A program made the position numbers and the translations under genes. Shown here one piece after another: positions 17,653-26,000 of a stretch of 31,183 bases of DNA. The stretch lies in contig JAKBAC010000025.1 in assembly GCA_021809365.1 (NCBI GenBank), positions 1 through 31,183 on the forward strand, given 5' to 3'. The stretch comes from Planctomycetota bacterium. GTDB taxonomy: Bacteria; Planctomycetota; Phycisphaerae; WQYP01. Numbering within the stretch: the stretch's first letter is position 1; every line of letters begins with the position of its first letter. The notes beneath the pieces are model-generated. The model was not told the origin of the DNA. It worked only from the letters and a program-made list of their open reading frames with translations, and did not search any database.

Positions 17653-17720
17653 GATGGAAGCGTTGATTTTAGCGGGTTTGGTTCAAGGTGCCCTAGATGC
17701 CCAAGATGTTTTAAGGGGGG
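17653..17720 (+). repeat. Long direct repeat, copy 2
   Basis: It begins GATGGAAGCGTTGATTTTAG and ends AGATGTTTTAAGGGGGG. Differences from copy 1 are mostly C/T changes in GCTC/GCCC words. Both copies are embedded in AAGTTAGGGGGCAA-type words. Confidence 0.85.
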
Positions 17721-18045
17721 GGGCGGCTGCCGCCGAGAGCAGTGGAACAGGAGAAAGTTGAGCAGTAGAACACATACCGGCAGCGGGCAACGAACAACGA
17801 ACAACAGGGGGCGCGCGGAATGGGCGCGGGCTGTTGGCTACAACGAACAACGAAACGCTGCGCTTAACGAGCAACGAGTAACGAAACACTTGACACTCAA
17901 CGAGTAGCGAGCAACGCGCGCGGCTGTCGTTCAGGATTCTTTTCCGCGATCACTGTGGCGGCATGTTATTTACTTGTCAAACCCCGGCGGACCGGGATGC
18001 GGCACTTGTGCCGTGGAGAGGCTATAGGGGGCGGCGGGGGAGGGT

Positions 18046-18235
18046 AATGAGACATCAGGAGACAGGAGATAGGAGACAGGAGGCAGCCTCGTTTTCAGTG
18101 TTCAGTTTTCAGTTTTCAGTGTTCAGGAGACAGGAGATAGGAGATAGGAGACAGCCTCGTTTTCAGTGTTCAGTGTTCAGTGTTCAGTTTTCAGTGTTCA
18201 GGAGACAAGGAGTTAGGAGATAGGAGTTAGGAGAA
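18046..18235 (+). repeat. Tandem GACAGGAGATAGGAG / TTTTCAGTGTTCAG array
   Basis: A purine-rich GACAGGAGATAGGAG stretch, the linker GCAGCCTCG or ACAGCCTCG, and a TTTTCAGTGTTCAG stretch form a unit of roughly 75-95 bases, seen twice, then a third purine-rich stretch with GGAGTTAGGAGATAGGAG. Confidence 0.85.
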
Positions 18236-18409
18236 TAGCTGCAAGGAGAATTGCTGTCGGTTGCAGGGCGCGGAGCAGGCGAGCAGTAGAGAGTTGAGCT
18301 GTCGCTGCGGCGACGACGGCGGGTGTTATCTGGGAGGGCGGTTGTTTTCCGTCGCCGTTATTTTTTTGACTAATCACGTCCCCGTTGCGTTTCTTCGGCC
18401 AACGGTGCC

Positions 18410-21325
18410 TCACTGCTCGTCAATATCGTCGCTTAGCCCCAGCTCACGCAGGGCTGCCCGCGCTTCTTCCAGTCGCTGTTGAGAGACCCCGCCGTCCGGA
18501 TTAACCTCAACACTCACCGTCAACTTCAAACCGCCATCGGTAACGTGTCGGGAGAGAACCTTGGTATAGAAATTCATCCACTTCTGCGGCGGAACTTCGC
18601 CCGTCCAGTGAAACCCCATCTGCTTGGGTGCCGCCGCTTTCATCAGGGGCAACGCCCCCGCTTTGCTTACCGTAATCTCGGTCACAGCAACCAGATCGCC
18701 GACCTGCGCCTGCGCCGAAAAAATCCCCTCCAATGCTCCAGCGGTAAAGTTTCCCGCCGCCATTGCGCCTCCGCCGGCTGTCCAAATCACTGCCTCCTTC
18801 GCGACATCCATATTCCGGCCAAATTGATCCAGTCCCTGGACACGAAACAGCGCCTTTTGTCCCGGTTCAATGGCCGCACGAGGCGGCACGATAAGCAATT
18901 TCGCTAATCGCGGCGGCTCAATGTGCTTCTTGGCCTCTTCCGCCCGGATCACAAACATATCTTCGGATATTTCCACATCAGCGGCGGCCAATTCCTTCTC
19001 AAAAATAAACGGTTCATAATGGCCATCCGGCTTTCTACCCACATACGCCAGAATACCATCACGCACGCCGCGTGCGATGGTGTCCTTTATTGCGTCACCA
19101 TTCATTAACCGCGGCAACTGTGGGGACGCGAAAAACGCATCCCGCACAGCCTTGGTGCTCCACTGCTCCATCGCGGGCCAATTTCGCACCAGAAAGCTCG
19201 CGCTAATTTCCTTTTCAATATCTTCATACTCCCGCAGGCGGTTGATTATCACGCTAAGCAAATCCGGAGCCTGACTGGAGGTGATTAACCCCAAATCCAC
19301 GATCCGCAACTCGTTGGCCTTATCCAACAACAATACATTCTTGTAGCCGCGCCACACCGCCTCGAATAAATCCCGTTTCGAGCGCCGAATATGCTCGTCC
19401 AATTGACGCTGTTGGGCTTCATCCAGGCACGATACGTCTTGCTCTCTGATATCTTCCCACGCCAAGGCCTTGCGGGCTTCCTCGCGCAGCAACTGTGCTG
19501 ATTGCGCCACCGCCCAGATGACCGCACTTTTGAATGTCCGCGAAGATTTGCCATACTCCCGCGTCAGATCGGCGATCAACTGCCGCGTGGAATCGCCGTC
19601 GTCCAGAGTATGATCCAAACCCATAACAACCAACGTCAGCACCGGCCGATCCGGAATCTGGCCGCTTTTCTCCGGAAAATACACCCGTTCCGCACCGGCT
19701 CCTGCGGTGAAAACCTTTTGTATCTCTGTCCTGACACGCTCGTCAATCTGCGGCCCCTGAATGCTCGCCCGGCGATCGGAAAGGAGCTTATTAAGATTCG
19801 GTGACAGACTGAACCGATACCGGTTCTTATCAATAGACAGGTAATAACATGATTGCCCCAACGCCTCCAACACGGTTTCCACGTTCCCAATGTCCAGTTC
19901 CGGTTCACCCACCGCCAGTCTTATTTCCGGCACCGTGGCCTCGTGCCGCGCCATGCCGCCGTTGGATTCAAAGAAAATCGCCGTCGCCACCTTGGTATGC
20001 AACCGGGCTTTTTTAATTTCAACATCGGCCTCACGATCCAGCCGTTGCGCATGGGAATCCCGCTTCCCGCAGATATCCGTTGTCACAGCCCCTTCCAGTC
20101 GCGGCTCGCCAAGCTGCTCAAACATGGCCGTGCGAAACAACGATTCATCCAGCGGCGCTGTTCCTAATCCGATCAACGGGTCTTTATGGTCACCTTTGTA
20201 TCCATCCTGATACGCCCGCGATACCCACAACGCCAGCAGCCGCAACACCCCCCGCGTTTGCTGAAACCGGGGCAATGCCTGCCACTTGCGTTCAAATACC
20301 GACAACACCGTTGGATGAAATGGATACGCCGCCCTGAATGCTTCCCGCGCGTGATCCACCGGAAAATCCCCGATCTGGGTTTTATTGTCCAATATCCAAT
20401 CGACATATTGCGCGATGGTCTTCTCGGCCTCTTTGGTCATGCCGTCCCAATCAAATAAGCGTCGGCGAATAATTTCCGAGGCTTCCCCTTCACTGGACAT
20501 AATCACGGCCTTACCCAGCCGATCCAGCATTTTCTTGAAGCGGTCATAATCCGACTGGTCTTCCGCGCTCATTTCCAATTCCGAGGCCGGGATGGATGCG
20601 ACCAGTACTGTGTTATCCTGCCCGCGCACGGTCTCTGAAAGATTATGCAGAAAGTTGTAAAGCTGGCTGGCCAAACCGCTTTTCCGGTACCGGCTGACAA
20701 AATTCATCAGCTCATCCATGAGAATCAGACATGGTTTATCCGTGGGCAAGAGCCGCCGGATCACGTCGCCGGAGGGTGCGGTCAGCTTTTTATCATGCTC
20801 CGCCACGATGGCGAACGCCTCCGCGCCGCCAAGTTGCCAGGCAATTTCACCCCATGGCGTTTTACGCAATGGCGTGCCATCATTGCCACCACGCCCGGAT
20901 ATCGCATCAAATTCTGTGCCGACAAAAACCGCTGTCGCCGCCACCGGCACACCGCTTACCCCCGCTTTCGCCACAACGCTGTCCACACCCAACCACGCGG
21001 TTGCCTCCGGCCCGCCCCGCGCCAGATGATAAAGCAGCGTCAGCGCATGTGTTTTTCCACCGCCGAACTGCGTGGTCATATTAAACACCGCTGACGTTTC
21101 AGTCTTAATGCCCGAAAGCCGCCGCACCACTTGTGCCGCCAGATCAATGAGGTTTTTGGTCAGATAGGTGCGGCCAAAAAATCGCTGCGGGTTCTGATAA
21201 TCCGCCGGTGCCCGGCCATCGCGTACATGATCCAGATGTACCGCAAATTCCGAAGCATCCAGCGGCTTACCATCGCGCAGGTCTTCACGGGGAATAATGA
21301 CTTTGTACCAAGGTTGTAAGGCCAT
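18410..21325 (-). CDS. DUF499 family P-loop ATPase, anti-phage associated
   Basis: A 971-residue cytosolic ATPase. Walker A is QFGGGKTHALTLLYHLARGG (about 86-105, core GGGKTH) and Walker B is CLILMDELMNFVS (about 199-211). Both are in the form typical of DUF499 proteins, which also share the N-terminal start PWYKVIIPREDLRDG and the early FFGRTYLTKNL. DUF499 proteins occur next to DUF1156 methylases and large helicases in defence islands, and the same arrangement is seen here. The C-terminal 200 residues look like beta-rich binding modules (VPPRAAIEPGQKALFRVQG). ATG 21325 has GGAGA six to seven bases upstream. It is the last gene of the operon, 227 bp after the AlbA_2 gene, so it may also have its own promoter. 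Its substrate and role in immunity are unknown. Confidence 0.88.
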   Translation of the reverse strand: MALQPWYKVIIPREDLRDGKPLDASEFAVHLDHVRDGRAPADYQNPQRFFGRTYLTKNLIDLAAQVVRRLSGIKTETSAVFNMTTQFGGGKTHALTLLYHLARGGPEATAWLGVDSVVAKAGVSGVPVAATAVFVGTEFDAISGRGGNDGTPLRKTPWGEIAWQLGGAEAFAIVAEHDKKLTAPSGDVIRRLLPTDKPCLILMDELMNFVSRYRKSGLASQLYNFLHNLSETVRGQDNTVLVASIPASELEMSAEDQSDYDRFKKMLDRLGKAVIMSSEGEASEIIRRRLFDWDGMTKEAEKTIAQYVDWILDNKTQIGDFPVDHAREAFRAAYPFHPTVLSVFERKWQALPRFQQTRGVLRLLALWVSRAYQDGYKGDHKDPLIGLGTAPLDESLFRTAMFEQLGEPRLEGAVTTDICGKRDSHAQRLDREADVEIKKARLHTKVATAIFFESNGGMARHEATVPEIRLAVGEPELDIGNVETVLEALGQSCYYLSIDKNRYRFSLSPNLNKLLSDRRASIQGPQIDERVRTEIQKVFTAGAGAERVYFPEKSGQIPDRPVLTLVVMGLDHTLDDGDSTRQLIADLTREYGKSSRTFKSAVIWAVAQSAQLLREEARKALAWEDIREQDVSCLDEAQQRQLDEHIRRSKRDLFEAVWRGYKNVLLLDKANELRIVDLGLITSSQAPDLLSVIINRLREYEDIEKEISASFLVRNWPAMEQWSTKAVRDAFFASPQLPRLMNGDAIKDTIARGVRDGILAYVGRKPDGHYEPFIFEKELAAADVEISEDMFVIRAEEAKKHIEPPRLAKLLIVPPRAAIEPGQKALFRVQGLDQFGRNMDVAKEAVIWTAGGGAMAAGNFTAGALEGIFSAQAQVGDLVAVTEITVSKAGALPLMKAAAPKQMGFHWTGEVPPQKWMNFYTKVLSRHVTDGGLKLTVSVEVNPDGGVSQQRLEEARAALRELGLSDDIDEQ

Positions 21326-21347
21326 TTCAATCTCCAATAATCGCACG

Positions 21348-21399
21348 AAACGCACGGCGTGCGTTTTCGATTTCAGCCGTGCGTTTTATCCGTGCGTTT
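21348..21399. repeat. Iterated CGTGCGTTT motif before the DUF499 gene
   Basis: On the plus strand CGTGCGTTT occurs at 21358-21366, 21378-21386 and 21391-21399. An inverted AAACGCACG at 21348-21356 makes a 19-base perfect palindrome around one central base. It lies 23-75 bases before the DUF499 start. It could be an operator or one more short-repeat word. Confidence 0.6.
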
Positions 21400-21421
21400 C
21401 CACTTAGCGTGACGCATGCAA

Positions 21422-21447
21422 TGCACATAACCAGCACATAAGATTTA
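21422..21447. repeat. 26-bp direct repeat, copy 1
   Basis: Starts TGCACATAAC and ends AAGATTTA. Identical to the copy at 21530-21555, 108 bp away. Within it, on the minus strand, TTATGTGC occurs twice with an 11-bp period. Confidence 0.9.
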
Positions 21448-21529
21448 CCCCGAATTTCCTATTAAAATTCCGAAAACAATCAGTTTCCGGCAGTCGCTTT
21501 CCCAAAACCGTCGATTACCGACCCCATTT

Positions 21530-21555
21530 TGCACATAACCAGCACATAAGATTTA
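21530..21555. repeat. 26-bp direct repeat, copy 2
   Basis: Identical to 21422-21447. Its last three bases are the TAA stop codon of the AlbA_2 gene, so one copy touches coding sequence and the other lies in the spacer before DUF499. Confidence 0.9.
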
Positions 21556-23001
21556 GGCCCAAAAAGGAACGTATTTTGCATGCTTTCTTGACTTACTATC
21601 GGGATCCGCAAGTTTTATCAACCCTGCCTTTACCGTATCACGAATAATACGGGATGCCAAGGGATAGTCCTCCTCCGCGATATTAAATCTTTCTCGGAGC
21701 GTCGTGTTCGTCATGACCCTGTTCGACACAAACAGCAAACAACTGTGAAGATAGCAGGCCCGTTCTTTATCCCGTCCATCCATCCTCGAAAGAACGCGGT
21801 GGGCAAATAAGAGAACACGGGTGTGCGTGGTATCCGTGCGAACATCCGGCGCGGGCAACTGGAAGAACTCGATCTCGTGGACAACCTTGTCGAACCCGCT
21901 GCCTCGCTCTTCACAAATACCGAGGCGGCGCATCAGATCGGCCAATATCTCGTTGCGAGAACGAGGTGAATGGTCGAGAAACCTCAACGGATCGATCAAT
22001 GGCAGGCCGGGATTGCTAATTTCTATCCGGTCATCAAACAGCTCGATCATCGGCCCTGTCCCGGAAATGTTAAAATCCTGATGAATCATCGCGTTGGCGA
22101 CCAACTCACGAATGGCCCTTTCCGGATACATGCGTATCTCCCGCCGCAGAGACTGGCCCAGAACTTCATTGCGCGGAAATTGGTCGTTGATATAACCGAC
22201 CAAATCGGCAAATCCAGCCGCGTAACCCCTGGATTCGCTTTTTTCGTGCTCTGGCTCCACTCTGCCGCCGCCCCGATATCGGATGACGCGGAAAGCCTTC
22301 CGGCTTAGATCAGGAAACTCAGAGAGCTGTCTGGCGAACAGGATCGCGCCCAAATTGGTTATATCAAAAATATCGCCTCCCTTCGCCACGATCAACCGGT
22401 CCACCGCCAGTCGATCCAGAATCCCGGCCCGGTTCGTCGGAAGGGTTTGCCCCGCGAGCTCGAAAAACTTCGTGTAGTCGAGATGTGCCAGCGTGTCATC
22501 GCCCCTAACGTCGCCCATCGCAATTCCCATCTCAAAGCTTGCGCGGCGTAGCTTGTGCCAAAGTTCCCTCTCCTTTCCGGGGTAATCTTTCAGCTTCTTC
22601 TTGCAACTTCCGATACGGATCCACTCGGTTCCCCTGAAAGCAACGGGTGCGCTGATTGCGGGACGAATCAGCAGAAGAATCATCCGCCGTGCCTGATATT
22701 CGCACTCGCTGAACTTAAAATCGACGTGCGGTGAAAGGCAGCGGGCGAGCCAGTTCTCAAGTTCCTCGTTGCCCACTTTGGTTTCGCGTGGATTTACTGT
22801 TGTGCCCACCACTTCCTTGGTCACATCCTCCACCCCCCAAAGAATATATCCGGCTTCCTTGCCGTGCAGGGCTGCAGAATTCGAGATCGCCGAAATATAC
22901 TCTCCGATTTCATCCGGGGCGTCGTTGTTGCGCTTAAACTCTAACCACTCGGTTTCGGTTGGCAGACTCAGGAGCGAAGTTATGATTTGCTGCTCATTCA
23001 T
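21553..23001 (-). CDS. Schlafen AlbA_2 / GHKL-like ATP-binding protein (RecG-like C-terminus)
   Basis: A 482-residue protein. The N-terminal third is an AlbA_2 domain: TETEWLEFKRN (about 15-25), YISAISNSAALHGKEAGYILWGVED in two adjoining pieces, and the basic SCKKKLKDYPGKE. The middle and C-terminal part has the HATPase_c_4 signature YPERAIRELVANAMIHQDF, then GTGPMIELFDDRIEISNPG and LADLMRRLGICEERGSGFD. A winged-helix-like end follows. This architecture is often annotated as an ATP-binding or transcriptional-regulator protein and is frequent in defence islands. ATG 23001 overlaps the methylase stop in ATGA, so an upstream-extended start within the methylase is unlikely. It may be an accessory effector or regulator of the system; which one cannot be read. 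Confidence 0.85.
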   Translation of the reverse strand: MNEQQIITSLLSLPTETEWLEFKRNNDAPDEIGEYISAISNSAALHGKEAGYILWGVEDVTKEVVGTTVNPRETKVGNEELENWLARCLSPHVDFKFSECEYQARRMILLLIRPAISAPVAFRGTEWIRIGSCKKKLKDYPGKERELWHKLRRASFEMGIAMGDVRGDDTLAHLDYTKFFELAGQTLPTNRAGILDRLAVDRLIVAKGGDIFDITNLGAILFARQLSEFPDLSRKAFRVIRYRGGGRVEPEHEKSESRGYAAGFADLVGYINDQFPRNEVLGQSLRREIRMYPERAIRELVANAMIHQDFNISGTGPMIELFDDRIEISNPGLPLIDPLRFLDHSPRSRNEILADLMRRLGICEERGSGFDKVVHEIEFFQLPAPDVRTDTTHTRVLLFAHRVLSRMDGRDKERACYLHSCLLFVSNRVMTNTTLRERFNIAEEDYPLASRIIRDTVKAGLIKLADPDSKSRKHAKYVPFWA

Positions 23002-26000
23002 AGCCCCAACCCTTTCTTCCGCGCCAATACGCCGTCCACCCATCTTTTTTCATCAGTCCCCACAGGATAAAGCGCGGAGAGCGATTGGGCCAACTTCCAG
23101 AACTTACCGTCCCGCCCGGCCCCCTCTTCCACCAGAAATCGCTTCACCGCTTCGCCCCGCCCGGCGGCAAATAATATCATGCTCTGATGCACACGATCCA
23201 GCACGGTGTGGCCCAGCTTCGGCACACTTTTGTCACCCCAACCGCCATCTTCATTCTCCAGTTCATCAATGCCGGCAAACAAATTGGCCTGCCGGGCTTT
23301 CTTCCGGGCTTTCTGCGGCACCTGCCCCTCATCTTTGCCAAATAATATCCGCGTGCGCTCCGCCACGGCCAAAAGCCGCGCTTTATCCCCTTTCACCTCC
23401 ACCACATCCGCCATCTGCTCCAGATTCGCCCCCAATCCCTGCGCAATTTTCCGCGCGGCATCATATTCCAGCGTATAGCCGGTTTTATTCGCCCCCGCCT
23501 TGCCGGTGCTATCCTCGGCGTCGTCCTCAGCATCGCCTTCCCCATCACTGCGTTCCCCGTCAGGCTGATCGTTGTCCGTTGAGCGTTGTTCGTTGCCAAC
23601 ACCCATTGTCCAAAGCCATATCGCCGTGAGCCGCGCATCGGCTTCCAGCGCTCCCGCATCCGCCCCGCTGAATACCAGCCGCAGCGCCTCCTGTGCCACC
23701 GCCGCCCACACATGCTCCAGATATTCGCGCAGCGTTACCTTTTCCCCATTGGCTTTTTCCACGCGGCTATAGCGGGAGAAGATTTCCAGCGCCGGGCCGA
23801 GACATGCGAAAATAGCGTCCGCCCCCACCACGCCCTCCGCCTCCAGCCGCGGCATCCACTGGTGGATGCGTTGTGGCAGTTCCTGCAAAACCGTCCGCCA
23901 ATCACCAACGGCATCCGTGCGCACACTGCCATCACCATTTTCCCGTGGCCGGCAAACCAGATGCACGCTGCTGGCCAGCGCCGCGGAATCGCGTGCGCGC
24001 ATCCGCGCGGCCCGCTCCGTGTCGATAGGCCACGAACCGGTGATAATCCAACCCGCGTCAACCATGGCTTGTAATTGCGCCTCCCATCCACTGGTTGATT
24101 TATGGGCAAACACGACGATTCCAACACCATATGGATGAAGAATCCGCCGACCTTCGGCCATTGCCGCCGCCATGGTTTTTTCGAAATAGGCCTTATCCTT
24201 TCCCTTGATTTCATCGACGATGCACTCGTCAGCCTTCGGAACCAATTCACCGCTGAACCCATCCGCAAGCAATGCAGGCAGCGTACGTTTCAGCCAGACA
24301 TAAAAGAAATCCGAAAGATCGGCGTAAGGGACAGCATCATAATATGGCGGGTCCGTCACGAAGGCCGAAACGATGTCGTCGGGAAGCGGATGCTTTGCGG
24401 CACCGGCGATTTCGACGTGTGCAGTCGGCACTGACGAATCGGTGATGTGCTCGCAGACCCTGGCGACCCAGCTAACGGCACCGCCCCAATCTCCGCCGGA
24501 TCCCGCATTAATCTGTGGCTCGACGAAATCCCAGGCAATTGGGAGCGCCTGCCGTCCAAACGTGTGCGTAACAACCTCGATTGTCGAGGCCCACGCGACG
24601 AGGCTTGATGACTGGTCAGCCATTCGGGAAACCGCGCACGACAGCCCCGTTTGCACCGCCGCTGCCAATTCGATTCCATTCCCGTTTTTGAGTATCTCTC
24701 CCGCCTCGCGCACGAGCCGGCTCAGCGTGGTCAGCGCAAGGGCCTGACGGGGTGTAAATAAATCGCACCACTGTTCCATGCCATAAAGCTGCACACGAAA
24801 TCCGAGCGTCCCCTGCGGCGGCAAGGGTTCTTCCGGCACCAGCGAAAGCGGGCCGGTATGTTCTTTTCGCCGCTTTTCCAATTCCTTCGCCGCCGCCGCC
24901 GTGGCCCGCAAATCCCGCTCGTTGGGCAAACGGTAAAACCGCCCCTGCTGGTCTGCCCGTGTTGTCACCACCGCAAACAGCCGCGCATCGGCAGCCCCGC
25001 CCTTGCGGGCTTTCAACTGCACCCGCACCGATGCCACCGGCGTGGTGTAACCGCAGCACGGGCAGGTGGCCGAGCCGCGGGCCACCGTGCCCCCGCCAAC
25101 TTCTTTGTCGCTCCTGGGTTCGAAAATTTCAAATTCAAGGTGCGGCGGGTGCGCCGCTCCCTGGCGGTCGCGGGTTACGTCGATGGCGCTTTCCGCTTCC
25201 TGACGGTCGCGGCTCGGAATATCACAATTCGGATTGTCGCCATGAATTATTTTGTAACGTAAGGCACATTTTTTGTTGGCCTTTTTGGCCAGCCACAGTG
25301 ACCGCATCAGTGGAACCTCGGCACCGCAGTTCGGCCCTTCGCATTGAATCGTCCGCGCCCACAAATACGCGATGGGCGTTGCGCCATCGGGATCCTTGGG
25401 ATAATATTCAGAGAGTTCTTTTTCCGCCCGCTCTTTTATCCATTGCCCCCACTTCCGCACTTCATCGGCCAATTGCCGGCCATATTTGGGAATGTATTCC
25501 AACACCACCTTGTTCAGCAGCACCGCCACCGGATTGAGATCACTGGCAAACGCATCAGCCCCCACGCGCAGCGCCTCCAGCGGAATTGACCCGCCACCGG
25601 CAAACGGGTCCACCACCAGTGGCCGCGTACCCGGCGCTCCGCCCAAACTTTCATGTGCCGCCTGCGTGAGTGCCCGCGCGGTGGACAGAAAAATCTTTTG
25701 GGTAGATGCCTCCCAGGCCGCAAAATCCGCAATGAAGTCCAGCAGCAGCACGCGCAGCAGCTCCAGGTCCGTGGGTGTGGCCGGTGGCGGATCGCCGTTG
25801 CGGCGGGGTACTGGCAGCGTAACTAAATCCAGCGCGGTCTGGCGTTTGGCCAGTTCCCCATAGCGTTTCCATGATTCGGGATCACACGTTTCCGTGGCCT
25901 TGGAATCAGCCAGAACGGCCTTGGCAAATGCAACCATCGCATCCGCCGCCGCCCGGCGAAATGTCGGCGGACAAAGCGGATCAGCGGGATCAGGCCAAAG

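Larger units (their letters stand above)
16970..18409. repeat. 1.4-kb gene-free mosaic of several short-repeat families
   Basis: Nothing here has the composition of a gene. The plus strand is purine-rich and made of blocks: 16985-17160 of ACCACAAAGACACGACG, CACAGAGATCACAGAGGC and related words; 17165-17345 and 17787-17915 of AACGAGCAACGAACAACG words; 17370-17720 of GATGCTCAAGTT/GGGGGCAAG words with a long duplicated module; 18046-18235 of GACAGGAGATAGGAG alternating with TTTTCAGTGTTCAG; 18283-18320 of AGCAGTAGAGAGTTGAGC. Translations such as TTNNEQ-, GDRRQ- and FSVFSFQ-like strings occur as spurious proteins in many genomes. A lone TTGACA faces left at 17975-17980 without a good -10. The block separates the defence operon from the sulfotransferase gene. 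Confidence 0.85.

Noticed and set aside
17524..17907. 127-codon plus-strand ORF in the repeat block
   Set aside because: Its translation (RTTNNRG..., YNEQRNAALNEQR) is just repeat words read in frame; other frames and the other strand are equally open.
17165..17915. Repeat block as a CRISPR array
   Set aside because: Repeats are not of constant length, spacers are not unique or uniform, and no cas gene is present.
17975..17980. Consensus TTGACA on the minus strand in the repeat block
   Set aside because: No acceptable -10 at 16-18 bases and no gene downstream, so not annotated as a promoter.
18340..18409. Possible terminator after the DUF499 gene (CCGTTG...CAACGG)
   Set aside because: Six-base stem with a 12-base loop and no following T-run on the minus strand; the nearby run is A on that strand.
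22769..23629. 286-codon plus-strand ORF, proline-rich
   Set aside because: Antisense shadow of the methylase and AlbA_2 genes; the Pro/His/Ser bias arises from high-GC complementary codons.
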